Shown here: piece by piece, positions 16,315 to 24,743 of the stretch
Numbering within the stretch: position 1 is the first letter of the stretch
Layout of the letters: every line of letters starts with the position of its first letter
Source: Bradyrhizobium sp. WD16
GTDB taxonomy: Bacteria; Pseudomonadota; Alphaproteobacteria; Rhizobiales; Xanthobacteraceae
NCBI RefSeq assembly: GCF_024181725.1
Contig: NZ_CP028908.1
Location: 3,337,501-3,401,500, forward strand
Length of the DNA stretch: 64,000 nucleotides
Direction: 5' to 3'
Notes under the pieces: generated by a model
What the model was told of the DNA's origin: nothing
The model's database searches: none
What the model saw: the letters and a program-made list of their open reading frames with translations, nothing else
Made by a program: the position numbers and the translations under genes

Positions 16315-18261
16315 ATGCTTGAATATCGGTCGGGATCTGGCGCGGGGAGGGAACCGGCGGAACCTTCGGAGCATTCCTGCGAAGCCGCAACACCGGCCGG
16401 TCCCGGCAGACAGGAGATCGAGGCTCAGCTATCGCGTCTTCTGGAGGATGCCGACTTTCGCAAGAGCAGGGCGGCATCGCAGTTCTTGAGATACATCGTC
16501 GAGGAAACCCTGAACGGCCGGCCGGAACGGCTGAAGAGCTACACCATTGCGACCCTGGCGCTGGGACGGGGCAACGATTTCGATCCTCAGATCAGCTCGG
16601 TCGTCCGCGTCCAGGCCAAGCGCCTTCGAACGCTCCTGAATAATTATTATCTCGGCCGCGGCGCCGAGGACAGTGTGCGCATCGAGCTTCCGGTCGGAGC
16701 GTATCAGCCCGTGTTCCGATATGCGCCGACCGCGTCCGATCTCGAAGATGCGCATGCGCTCTCGCAGACGGCGATCCCGGAGTCGAACACCCGCCTGCGG
16801 TCGCCCTTGATTCTCGTCCTTGCGATCGCCGGCATCGTGCTGCTCGGCGCCGAAGTCGCCCTTCGAACGGTTCCGGCACTGCATGATTTGACCTTCGGAA
16901 GGCCGCAGACCGTGGCGGCCATCCGCCCGTTGCCGGTGCTCGTGGTGGAGGCGCCGGTCCAGCCGGCGACGCCATCGGATGAAATTGTCGGTGTTGCGGC
17001 CGCCTACCTGGAAAGCTCATTGAGCCGGTTTGATCATCTCGTCGTGAGAGCCGGCGTCGACACGAAGCAGGATGACGAAGCGGATTATTCGATCTCTCTC
17101 GCGTCCTATCGAAAGGCGGAGGCCGGAAATGCGGTGAGCTATGTGCGCTTTCGCCTGGTCAATGCAAAGGCCCGCGAGGTGATCTGGTCGCGAACCATGC
17201 GGTTGGACGACCGTGCCGAGATCAGGGAGATCGTGAACCTCGTGGCAGCGGAGCTCGGTGACCTTGCAGGAGGCGCTGTCATGGCCGATCTTCGACAGCG
17301 TGGACCACTCAACCAGATTGCGCTGCAGTGGGCCTGCAAGCTGGATTCGCTCGAATATATCGTCAACAACACCGGTGCTGCGCATGACAGGTCGCGGACA
17401 TGCACCGGGAGCGAGTTTGCGCGCAATGGAGACGTCCATGCCGGCATCCTGCTGTCCTGGATCCGGCTCCGGGATTTCATCGACGGCTATGCTGGCGACA
17501 GCGTGGCCGGGATCCTCGAACAAGTGGGGCAGATCGCGGCAACGGTTGCAGCCACAGCCGCTTCCGCCGACAACCGATCGCTGCTGACGTTCCTCAATCA
17601 GTTTTACGGGCACGATCCGGAGGAGGCGCTGGCCATGTCAGCGCAGCTGCTCGAGAGCAATCCCAACTCCAGTCTCATCGTTGCGAGCGTGGCGGTGGCC
17701 AATATTTCACGCGGGCGCTACCGGGAAGGGATGTCGCTGCTGTCACGCGTGGATACGTTGATCGGGCGCAACCTCGGCTTCACGATGCCATACAAGGCAG
17801 TTGCCGCATACATGCGTGGGGACAATGCGGCCGCCGAGCGGATCGCCTTTCGCCCGACGAATGCTCCCTTTGCGCTCGATCTTTTGATGCGCACCGTGCT
17901 CTGCGCGGAGAAGGGCGATGACTCCTGCGCCCGCGCTTCCACCGACAAGCTTCGTCGGGACTATCCTGGCTTCGCCGGGAATATCCCCGCGGCCCTGGAT
18001 CGCCACAGATTGTCCGGAGAAATCAAGGAGAAAATCCTGCAGAGTCTCGGCAGGATGGGCGACGACCAATGGGACGTGGAGGTGCGCCCAAGGTCCAGAT
18101 CGGCTTGGTCACCGGGAGGGGGGCGGAGCTGTGAGACGAGGCCGGATGGGCATCAGTTGCCAGGCGGGCTCAGTCAGCTCATAGATCCGGGCAATGCCGG
18201 ATCTCGTTTCGTCCTCCAGGCGAATGTTGCGCAGTCTGCAATCTTGTGGAAGATACAATGA
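16315..18261 (+). CDS. Membrane protein with cyclase/TolB-type N-terminal domain
   Basis: A 648-residue protein. Residues about 30-140 (EIEAQLSRLLEDADFRKSRAASQFLRYIVEETLNGR ... LKSYTIATLALGRGNDFDPQISSVVRVQAKRLRTLLNNYYLGRG ... IELPVGAYQPVF) match the helical domain often found ahead of adenylate-cyclase-related, TolB-like or TPR proteins in Rhizobiales. One membrane segment follows (about 162-182, SPLILVLAIAGIVLLGAEVAL). The remaining 460 residues are probably periplasmic: a TolB-like alpha/beta region (VLVVEAPVQPATPSDEIVGVAAAYLES), then TPR-like helices. No cyclase catalytic domain is present. A sensory or signalling role is inferred. Confidence 0.65.
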   Translation: MLEYRSGSGAGREPAEPSEHSCEAATPAGPGRQEIEAQLSRLLEDADFRKSRAASQFLRYIVEETLNGRPERLKSYTIATLALGRGNDFDPQISSVVRVQAKRLRTLLNNYYLGRGAEDSVRIELPVGAYQPVFRYAPTASDLEDAHALSQTAIPESNTRLRSPLILVLAIAGIVLLGAEVALRTVPALHDLTFGRPQTVAAIRPLPVLVVEAPVQPATPSDEIVGVAAAYLESSLSRFDHLVVRAGVDTKQDDEADYSISLASYRKAEAGNAVSYVRFRLVNAKAREVIWSRTMRLDDRAEIREIVNLVAAELGDLAGGAVMADLRQRGPLNQIALQWACKLDSLEYIVNNTGAAHDRSRTCTGSEFARNGDVHAGILLSWIRLRDFIDGYAGDSVAGILEQVGQIAATVAATAASADNRSLLTFLNQFYGHDPEEALAMSAQLLESNPNSSLIVASVAVANISRGRYREGMSLLSRVDTLIGRNLGFTMPYKAVAAYMRGDNAAAERIAFRPTNAPFALDLLMRTVLCAEKGDDSCARASTDKLRRDYPGFAGNIPAALDRHRLSGEIKEKILQSLGRMGDDQWDVEVRPRSRSAWSPGGGRSCETRPDGHQLPGGLSQLIDPGNAGSRFVLQANVAQSAILWKIQ

Positions 18262-18263
18262 TC

Positions 18264-18618
18264 CTAGTGTGGCGTCTCGCAATTGCCTACCGCCTTCGCG
18301 GCAACCCTCTCGTAGGCAATTGCGAGACATAAGCCACTCTAGCACTTTGATTTTGCTAGTGTCCCTATGTCTCCGAATGACCGTGCGAGTGCGAGGCAAA
18401 CGTAGCGCTAATTCGGAGACGGGACACTAGTGTCCCGTTTCCAGCGTTCGTACCCCATTGCAGCAGGCGCTTCTACGAACGTTGGAACCAAAGGGACACT
18501 GGCATCAATATGATTCTAGTGCGGTTTTGGATCTGACGCGCGTATGAAGAACTTGCTGCAATGCTGAAACGAGCGTCAGATCCACCGCACTAGTGTCCCG
18601 TTTCCAAACGTTCGTATG
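18264..18618. repeat. Composites A-B and D-C plus half of a D hairpin
   Basis: A 18264-18342, linker CACTTTGATTTTG, B 18356-18430 (forward composite). It shares CTAG with D 18427-18502, linker CATCAATATGATT, C 18516-18593 (reverse composite). A half D hairpin (18590-18618) follows. The array begins three bases after the TGA stop of the upstream gene. Confidence 0.88.
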
Positions 18619-18721
18619 TCTCGGCACCGGTGCAGTGGATTTGATATTCGTGACCGGCCTGGACGCGGGGCTCGTGAAACAAAGGTCAGGCCGGCCTCCA
18701 CCAGAAGATTGATGTTGCTAA

Positions 18722-18771
18722 GTGGTCCTTTAATTCTAACATTCGCAATGATGCCAGCTGCAACGGGATGC
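18722..18771 (+). promoter_or_regulatory. Conserved bipartite motif upstream of a histidine kinase gene
   Basis: GTGGTCCTTTAATTCTAAC followed by ATTCGC (18722-18746), then 16 bases, then ACGGGATGC (18763-18771). The same two blocks with the same spacing occur at 59883-59932, also upstream of a histidine kinase gene. It lies 58 bases before ATG 18829. It may be an operator, a promoter block or a short mobile repeat. Confidence 0.5.
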
Positions 18772-18828
18772 CATGTTACTCCCGGCGGGTATTGAGGCAT
18801 GTGGCGTCGACCGACAGTTGATTGACCG

Positions 18829-19884
18829 ATGATTGATTTGAACGAGGAATTGCTCGGCTCAGCCGAAATCGATGTGATCGGGCTCGCCATCATCGAGGCC
18901 GACAGGGTTGTCAGTCGGAAGTTCGGACCTTTGACGGAGTGGCTACCGTCGATCGGCAAGGATTGCTGCAGCTGCATTCCGCTCGCCGGGATGGAGCTGG
19001 AGCTGGCGTCCCTGGCGAAGGGACGCAGGCGGAACATAGCGCTGCCGGGCATTCGGGGAGCATCTCTCGGCCTCGCCGATCCGGTCACGGTGGTGATCAT
19101 CTGGATCGCGGCCAAGTCCCACTACCTGCTGATCGTCACGCCCGATTTCGCGGCGCTGCAAGTGGAGCGGCTGCTCGGCAGCGAGCGGCGGGCCCGCCGG
19201 CTGATCGAACAGCAGCTCGAGGCGGCGAGCGTGGAGGTGCGATTTGCCTCGCTGGCCCGAGAGCGCCTGCGGCTGGCGCGGGATCTCCACGATACCCTGG
19301 TGCATTCGGTGGTCGGATTGCTGATGCAGATTCGGCTGACCCGGCACTTCCACAAGGCCGATCCCGGATCGGTGGCGAGCCGTTTGGCCGCCGCCGAGGA
19401 GGCCGCCGTTACCGGTCTGGCGCGCGCCCGTCAGGCGATCGCCCGTTTGCGGCTGCCCAATGAGCGGGTCCAGGTCCTGGGTCTTGAGGCGATAGCCACC
19501 GAATTCGCCAGGCGAAGCGAGATCGAGGTGCAGATCGACGTTGACGACAGCCTGCGCGAGGGGATCGCCCGGCATGGCACGACGATCGACCGGGTCGCCA
19601 CCGAAGCGTTCAGGAATATCGAGCATCATTCAGGTGCAAGGCGAGTCTGGATTCGGGCGAGCGGGGACTGTACCTCCGGCGCGTTCGAGATCGAGATCCG
19701 CGACGATGGTCGCGGATTTGATGTCGCATCGCGGGCGCCGGACCACTATGGGTTGATCGGAATGAAGGAGTTCGCGGAGCTGGTTGGAGGGCGCTGTTCC
19801 GTCGAGAGCTGGCCCGGAGAAGGGACATCCGTGCGGCTGTCGCTGCCAGTTGCTGAATCGGGATATTCCGGCGGTGAACTGTAG
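18829..19884 (+). CDS. Cytoplasmic sensor histidine kinase (NarX/HisKA_3 type)
   Basis: A 351-residue kinase without membrane segments. The first 120 residues form a PAS/GAF-like sensor with a cysteine cluster (GKDCCSCIPL), which could bind metal or sense redox. A short coiled coil leads to the HisKA_3 box ARDLHDTLVHSVVGLLMQI, with the phospho-accepting histidine. The ATPase domain has EAFRNIEHHSGA (N box), IRDDGRGFD (G1 box), YGLIGMKEFAELVGG and GEGTSVRLSLP. The NarL-type regulator 150 bases downstream is the likely partner. No strong Shine-Dalgarno is seen before ATG 18829. Confidence 0.9.
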   Translation: MIDLNEELLGSAEIDVIGLAIIEADRVVSRKFGPLTEWLPSIGKDCCSCIPLAGMELELASLAKGRRRNIALPGIRGASLGLADPVTVVIIWIAAKSHYLLIVTPDFAALQVERLLGSERRARRLIEQQLEAASVEVRFASLARERLRLARDLHDTLVHSVVGLLMQIRLTRHFHKADPGSVASRLAAAEEAAVTGLARARQAIARLRLPNERVQVLGLEAIATEFARRSEIEVQIDVDDSLREGIARHGTTIDRVATEAFRNIEHHSGARRVWIRASGDCTSGAFEIEIRDDGRGFDVASRAPDHYGLIGMKEFAELVGGRCSVESWPGEGTSVRLSLPVAESGYSGGEL

Positions 19885-20034
19885 AGAGACGTCGGGAAGT
19901 TTGAGTGCCGCCCGTTTCGGAATCGATCGGCGGGAGCGGCTCTTTGAGCCCTTGGCATCACCTCGTCGCTCGCTTGACCGAAGGAGACTGGAACCGATAT
20001 TCCGCCCAGCCGGCGTTGCGAAGGAGACCTGTGT

Positions 20035-20691
20035 GTGACGAGCCCTGAGAGGGTGCGAGTTCTCATTGCGGACGATCAGCCGATCATTCGGGACGGCCTT
20101 GGCATCCTGCTGGAGCAGCAAGATCCTCTCTTCGAGGTCGTTGCTCGGGCGCCCGATGGAGAGCGCGCCGTGCAACTCGCGCGACAATATCGCCCGGACG
20201 TCGTTTTGATGGATCTGGAGATGCCCCGCGTTCATGGCGTCCTCGCCACCCGGAGGATCCTGCAGGAGCTTCCGGACACGAAAGTCATCGTTCTGACCAC
20301 TTTCGCTTCTGACGATCTCATTTTCGAGGCCATTAGCGCCGGGGCCAGTGCCTATATCCTCAAGGAAAGCCCGGTGCATGAGATTGCCAGGACGGTCAGG
20401 GCCGTCCTGGACGGTCAGGCGCAGCTCTCGCCGGCGATCGCCATGCGAATTCTGGAGGAGTTCAAGCGTCTGCGACGCGCCGGTCCTCAACTTGGCCCGT
20501 CACGGCGCGCAGAGCTCAGCGAGCGCGAGAACGAGGTTCTCACGCTGATTGTCGAAGGCAAAAGCAACGCCGAAATCGGCCAGGAACTCAGGCTCGCCGA
20601 AGGAACGGTCAAGAATTACGTCAGCGTGATTCTGAGCAAGTGCCAAGTCAAGAATCGAGCAGCCCTCATCGTCAAATCGGTGACGCAGTAA
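20035..20691 (+). CDS. NarL/FixJ-type response regulator
   Basis: A 218-residue regulator. The receiver domain has the acidic pair in VLIADDQPI, the acceptor aspartate in VVLMDLEMP, a threonine in IVLTTFAS and a lysine in AYILKESP. The LuxR-type helix-turn-helix is ELSERENEVLTLIVEGKSNAEIGQELRLAEGTVKNYVSVILSKC. GTG 20035 is preceded by AAGGAG. It follows the cytoplasmic kinase and should be its partner. Targets are unknown; the GTPase operon starts 330 bp downstream and is one candidate. Confidence 0.92.
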   Translation: MTSPERVRVLIADDQPIIRDGLGILLEQQDPLFEVVARAPDGERAVQLARQYRPDVVLMDLEMPRVHGVLATRRILQELPDTKVIVLTTFASDDLIFEAISAGASAYILKESPVHEIARTVRAVLDGQAQLSPAIAMRILEEFKRLRRAGPQLGPSRRAELSERENEVLTLIVEGKSNAEIGQELRLAEGTVKNYVSVILSKCQVKNRAALIVKSVTQ

Positions 20692-21022
20692 CATCCAGCA
20701 CCGGCTCGGCCTGAGCGGCTGCCTCTCACCGGCGCACCCTCCGGCTGTTTGCGCGTATTGCGGTCATCAAGAATTATATTCTCGCAATAATTGTATTCGC
20801 CTGTCGGAATCGCTCCGCGGTACGACGACTTGATTTTGCTGCATGCTCACGGAACGAAATATGAAATGAATGTCGGATTGAATTAATCAATCGCGCCGCT
20901 GCTTCCGTTCGAAGAGTGGTTCACTTATCATTTCGGTTAGTGTATCGCGCCGCAGCAAGGTGATCGCTGCCGGCAGGTGGGCTGCCGAAAGATCAAGGGC
21001 AGAGCGAGGGACGTTGAAGCGA
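20692..21022. other. AT-rich intergenic region with a nested inverted repeat
   Basis: TATTGCG (20756-20762) pairs with CGCAATA (20783-20789), and AGAAT / ATTCT (20770-20782) pairs inside it. It lies 65 bp after the response regulator stop and could be its terminator. The region from 20820 to 20940 is AT-rich and is the likely promoter of the coiled-coil/OmpA/GTPase operon. Confidence 0.45.
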
Positions 21023-21397
21023 ATGAAAAGTAGCACCGGAAATCTGGCCAAAGCGGGAAGAAGTGGCGATCGGAACGCGCGGTCCGACTCGATGGCGGAC
21101 GTCTCTGACGCGCGGGTTCAGGACGTTTCGGCAATTGATCAGATCCGCGATCTTCTGTTCGGCGGTACCCAGCGCTCGCTCGAGAAGGATCTGTCGGAGC
21201 TGCGCGATGAAATGCGTGGTTCTGTTGCGCAGCTGCGGACGGATCTCTTCGAGAAGATCACGGCCCTCGAAACCAGGCTGTCGAACCTCGAGCTTGAAAC
21301 CGAACGCAGGCGGCTCAAATCCATGAGGGACGTCGGGGCGGCGATCTCTCAGATCGGAACTTTCTTAAGCCAGTTGGATAGCGCGGAAGCCAACTGA
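21023..21397 (+). CDS. Coiled-coil protein of the OmpA/GTPase operon
   Basis: A 124-residue soluble protein. The first 45 residues are polar and disordered. The remainder is a long coiled coil: IDQIRDLLFGGTQRSLEKDLSELRDEMRGSVAQLRTDLFEKITALETRLSNLELETERRRL. I do not recognise a named family. It is the first gene of a tight three-gene operon: its stop is followed after one base by the OmpA-like gene. Its role may be as an adaptor or oligomeric partner of the GTPase or of the membrane protein. ATG 21023 was chosen over 20960 because the longer form adds an unlikely basic extension. Confidence 0.65.
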   Translation: MKSSTGNLAKAGRSGDRNARSDSMADVSDARVQDVSAIDQIRDLLFGGTQRSLEKDLSELRDEMRGSVAQLRTDLFEKITALETRLSNLELETERRRLKSMRDVGAAISQIGTFLSQLDSAEAN

Positions 21398-21398
21398 C

Positions 21399-23078
21399 AT
21401 GATGCCTGCCGTGGAAAACGGCGAGTTCGATCGGCTCAAGATGCTGCTCTTTCGTCAGGAGAGGGAGCATCTCACGTCTCTGCAGGCGGACATCGCGTCT
21501 CTTCAACAATATGTCGGCAATGCCGCACGCCTCGAGCAGGCGACCGCCGAAATCCTGATCGGCGCATTCAGGAACGCGGAAATCGAACGGCCGCGCGAAC
21601 TTGCTGCCGCCGTGGCGCCCTTGATCCTGTCTTCGATTCGAAGCGAGATCAGAAATTCTCGCGACCTGATGGTCGACGCGCTTTATCCGATTACGGGGCG
21701 CCTCGTCAGGGCGGCCGTCGCGAATGCCTTCAAGGAGATGATCGCCGTCGTCGAGCGGCGCATCGGCGCGATGACGTCCGTCGATCTGTGGATCTCCCAA
21801 GTCAGGTCTTTGCTGACAGGACGTCCGGTCAGCGAGCACATCGTCGCTGAAAGCAGCCGGCCGAAAGTCCTGCGACTGATGGTGATCGAACGGGGCAGTG
21901 GGCGCCTGGTCGCGGACTGGAGGCCCAGTGACGCCCCGATCGAACGGGCCGATCTGCTGAGCGCGATGATCGCGGCCATCATGGAGTTCTCGGTCCAGGC
22001 GCTTGCCGGCGAGGGAACTCTTCAAGCCTTGGATTTCGGCGGCCGTGAAATCGTCCTGCGGTCCTCGCCGCGAACGATCCTTGCCGCGGAATTCGCCGGC
22101 GTCATGCGTCCGGCCGACGATGCCAAGATCAGCTCTCTCTTCTTCGACCTGGTCGAAAATATCGATCAAGGAAAGCCGAGCGGTCGTGCAGCACTTGCGG
22201 CACTGGCGAGCGCGGTCGAACTGTCTCTTGGCCGGCGAGCTTCCAGCCGTCGAGGCCGGATGGTGCTGATCGGCCTGCTGGCCCTTTGCGGTCTGGGCAC
22301 GGTCTGGCTCGGAACCTTTTTTGCGCAACGAATGATGATCGAGCGCAGGACGACGGCCGAGTTCATCCGTTTGGCCGCGAACGAGCCGACACTGACCGGG
22401 TTCCCGCTGCGATTGAAGTTCGATCATCAAAGCGGGAGCGTCTTTGTTTCCGGTATCGCGCCCGATCGGACGAGTCTCGATCCCGTCATCAAGGGGCTTG
22501 CAGCCGTCGCCGCGCCATATCAGGTCGTCACACAAATAGGAGATCTTCGAAGATTGCAGGAGTTCGCGGCGCAACGCTCCTTATCCGACCTCCTGCACAA
22601 GTCGGCAGCAATCGAGATGGAGTTCAGCAACTTGCGTGAGCGACTGGCAGGCGAGGAGAGAACGCGAGAACAGCAGGTCACGGAGTTGCGATCTGCAGTA
22701 AGCGGCCCGGTTGAGCGATTGGAACGCTTTATACGGTCGACTGCCATTTTCTTCAGCAACGGGGAGGAGTTCTTTGATCACGGTCGGGCTGTTCGTGACG
22801 CCCGGGATCTGGCAGAAATCCTGGCGGGCAATGAATTGACGGTCCGGATCGTCGGCCACGCCGACGAGACCGGCTCCGCCGCCGGCAACAAAGAGCTCGG
22901 CCGGCGCAGAGCGGAGAAGGTCGTGGAACTACTCAAGTCCATGGGAGTGGATCCTGCGCGGCTCGCGGTGGTGTCGCGATCGTCCTCGGTGCCGATTATG
23001 GATCAGGCCGGAGCGATGCTCGGGGGAAACCGCCGTGTCACGTTCGAGAACGTCTTTCGCGACGAGATGCGGCGCTGA
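21399..23078 (+). CDS. Inner-membrane OmpA/MotB-like peptidoglycan-binding protein
   Basis: A 559-residue protein. About 285 residues of cytoplasmic sequence, starting with helices, are followed by one membrane segment (about 288-308, MVLIGLLALCGLGTVWLGTFFA). Then comes a periplasmic part with a BON-like stretch (LRLKFDHQSGSVFVSGIAPDRTSLDPVI), a coiled coil, and a C-terminal OmpA domain with GHADETGSAAGNKELGRRRAEKVVELL. The topology resembles MotB and type VI TssL-like anchors: cytoplasmic head, single span, wall-binding tail. It overlaps the GTPase gene by one base (TGATG), which implies translational coupling and probably a complex. Confidence 0.8.
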   Translation: MMPAVENGEFDRLKMLLFRQEREHLTSLQADIASLQQYVGNAARLEQATAEILIGAFRNAEIERPRELAAAVAPLILSSIRSEIRNSRDLMVDALYPITGRLVRAAVANAFKEMIAVVERRIGAMTSVDLWISQVRSLLTGRPVSEHIVAESSRPKVLRLMVIERGSGRLVADWRPSDAPIERADLLSAMIAAIMEFSVQALAGEGTLQALDFGGREIVLRSSPRTILAAEFAGVMRPADDAKISSLFFDLVENIDQGKPSGRAALAALASAVELSLGRRASSRRGRMVLIGLLALCGLGTVWLGTFFAQRMMIERRTTAEFIRLAANEPTLTGFPLRLKFDHQSGSVFVSGIAPDRTSLDPVIKGLAAVAAPYQVVTQIGDLRRLQEFAAQRSLSDLLHKSAAIEMEFSNLRERLAGEERTREQQVTELRSAVSGPVERLERFIRSTAIFFSNGEEFFDHGRAVRDARDLAEILAGNELTVRIVGHADETGSAAGNKELGRRRAEKVVELLKSMGVDPARLAVVSRSSSVPIMDQAGAMLGGNRRVTFENVFRDEMRR

Positions 23079-23578
23079 TGCTGACGGCAAAAGTCATGCT
23101 TCTTGGCGACATGGGCGTCGGAAAGACGTCGATCATGTATCGCCTCGTCTTTGATCGGTTTGAGGGCCAATACAAAACGACGCTCGGGGTCGAGATCTTG
23201 ACCCATGATGTCATGCTCGACGTGGGGGGCGAGCGCGAGCTCGTACGGATCGTCTTTTGGGATACCGACGGTGACTTCGGCACCCAGATCTTCGACACGG
23301 TATATGTGACCGGTGCCACCGCGGCCATCATCGTGTCCGACGGGACGCGGCCGCAAACGGTCACGCGCATGATCGAGCTTGCGGCGAGTTTCGAGGCGAG
23401 GTTTCCAGGTCGCCCCTACCGAGCGGTGATCAACAAGGCCGATCTGCTCGCCGCCGACTGCAAAAACATCGGCATCGCCGATCGCTCGCACGTCGACCTT
23501 GTAAGCGCGAAGACCGGCACCGGTGTTGCCGTGAGCATCGCGGAACTCGCGGCAGCGCTTCACCGCAGGTCGCTCTAG
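23078..23578 (+). CDS. Ras-like small GTPase
   Basis: A 166-residue Ras/Rab-type GTPase, close to a minimal G domain. G1 is GDMGVGKTS (residues 10-18), the switch I threonine is in YKTTLGVEI (34-35), G3 is WDTDGD (61-66), G4 is NKAD (119-122) and G5 is SAK (143-145). The position of the Ras catalytic glutamine carries aspartate (D66), so intrinsic hydrolysis may depend on a partner. Bacterial relatives include MglA and the Rup families, whose partners are often coded alongside. Here it is coupled to a membrane OmpA protein and a coiled-coil protein. Its stop TAG is the edge of a B hairpin. Confidence 0.9.
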   Translation: MLTAKVMLLGDMGVGKTSIMYRLVFDRFEGQYKTTLGVEILTHDVMLDVGGERELVRIVFWDTDGDFGTQIFDTVYVTGATAAIIVSDGTRPQTVTRMIELAASFEARFPGRPYRAVINKADLLAADCKNIGIADRSHVDLVSAKTGTGVAVSIAELAAALHRRSL

Positions 23579-23812
23579 TGTCCTGTCTTCGAATTACCGC
23601 TCCATTTGCCTCACCCTCGCACGGTCATTCGCAGACATCGGGACACTAGCAAAATCAAAGTGCTAGTGTGGCTTATGTCTCGCAATTGCCTACAGGGGCT
23701 TGCCGCAAAGGCGGTAGGCAATTGCGAGACGCCACACTGGTGTCATTACGATTCTAGCGTGGTTTTGGATCTGACGCGCGTTTGAAGAACTCAAATGCTG
23801 AAACGAGCGTCA
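23575..23812 (-). repeat. Composite B-A and a truncated C hairpin
   Basis: B 23575-23649, linker CAAAATCAAAGTG, A 23663-23740 (reverse composite, ending CTGG). A short D-C linker remnant (CATTACGATT) follows, then a C hairpin cut off at about 23812. The D partner is lost. The first TAG is the stop codon of the GTPase gene. Confidence 0.88.
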
Positions 23813-24026
23813 TTGCCGGTAGTCCTTCGAGTTCACCCCTCCGGCCCGGGAGGATGGCCCGTCGTTTGTCGACGACGGTCGTCGAGAGGGCCTGAATCGT
23901 CCTCCATTCGTTGGGCATTCCAGGACAAGTCGTATTCGTCTCCGTCGATGGATTCCCCATCCCGCCGCAGTTTTAATGCGCTCTCGATGTCTTTGGTGTA
24001 CGCGCACAAGCAGCGGGAATTCCAGA

Positions 24027-24314
24027 ATGGAATTGAGTAGCGTAAAAACAGAGGGATACCAGGAAACCTCGTTGCAGGCGCTGTTGTCGGATGTGCCGAT
24101 CGGCGAGGACAATGCGATGTCATCACGCGAGATTTGGCTGAAGCACGATTGTTGGACCCAGACGTCCGTTCGCCGAATGCTGAAGTATCTGGCGAGCTGC
24201 GATAAGATCTTTCTCAAGACCGAGGCGCACCGAGCAACGGGCTGGCTTTATCTATTCTGGCGAGAAACACCGCATTTCGACGCGCGGTGCGAACCAGGCC
24301 GGCACGAAGGCTGA
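24027..24314 (+). CDS. Small hypothetical protein, possible winged helix
   Basis: A 95-residue protein. The core NAMSSREIWLKHDCWTQTSVRRMLKYLASCDKIFLKTEAHRATGWLYLFWRE has the helix-helix-wing pattern of a small winged-helix DNA-binding protein, but no named family is recognised. It stands alone, with a GC-rich gap downstream. ATG 24027 is the best start; no strong Shine-Dalgarno is seen. Confidence 0.4.
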   Translation: MELSSVKTEGYQETSLQALLSDVPIGEDNAMSSREIWLKHDCWTQTSVRRMLKYLASCDKIFLKTEAHRATGWLYLFWRETPHFDARCEPGRHEG

Positions 24315-24743
24315 GACGCGGTCGATGCGCGACCCGTTGCGTGGCGAGCGGAAGGGCCGGGCAAGCCGAGTGCCTTGCGCAAGTCTGTCGGGTGTGGGGA
24401 AAGGCGATAGCGCTTCCCTTTGTCGCCCTCCGATGTGACACTGCCGGTCGCAATTGCGTCCTCGAGCCGGCCTCCGGCAGCGCCGATGCTCGTGCGGCCG
24501 ACCGGCATCATCGTGCCGTTCCGTCGCGTGCCGCGGTTGCTCCATCCCGTCGCGACCGCGTGTTGCCCCGATCCGCTTAACATGTTAAGTAAATCTCAAG
24601 ACGGGTTCAGGAAACGCCCAAGGACCTCCAGCGATGCCTTTCGCAGGGCGCGGTCGATCATCCGTGTGTGGCCTGGCGCGCTCGCCGGCGGCCGCGCCGC
24701 TCCGCCTCAATGGACATTCCCGGCCAGCTAAGGAGACGGCGTG
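24315..24743. other. Intergenic region upstream of the extradiol dioxygenase
   Basis: No gene is supported. The main feature is a perfect 14-bp palindrome (24576-24589), listed separately. A Shine-Dalgarno AAGGAG for the dioxygenase lies at 24730-24735. Confidence 0.45.
24576..24589. promoter_or_regulatory. Perfect palindrome CTTAACATGTTAAG
   Basis: A 14-bp perfect palindrome 155 bp upstream of the dioxygenase start. It resembles operators of MarR-family repressors of aromatic degradation, such as HpaR. No such regulator gene is adjacent; the assignment is inference. Confidence 0.45.
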
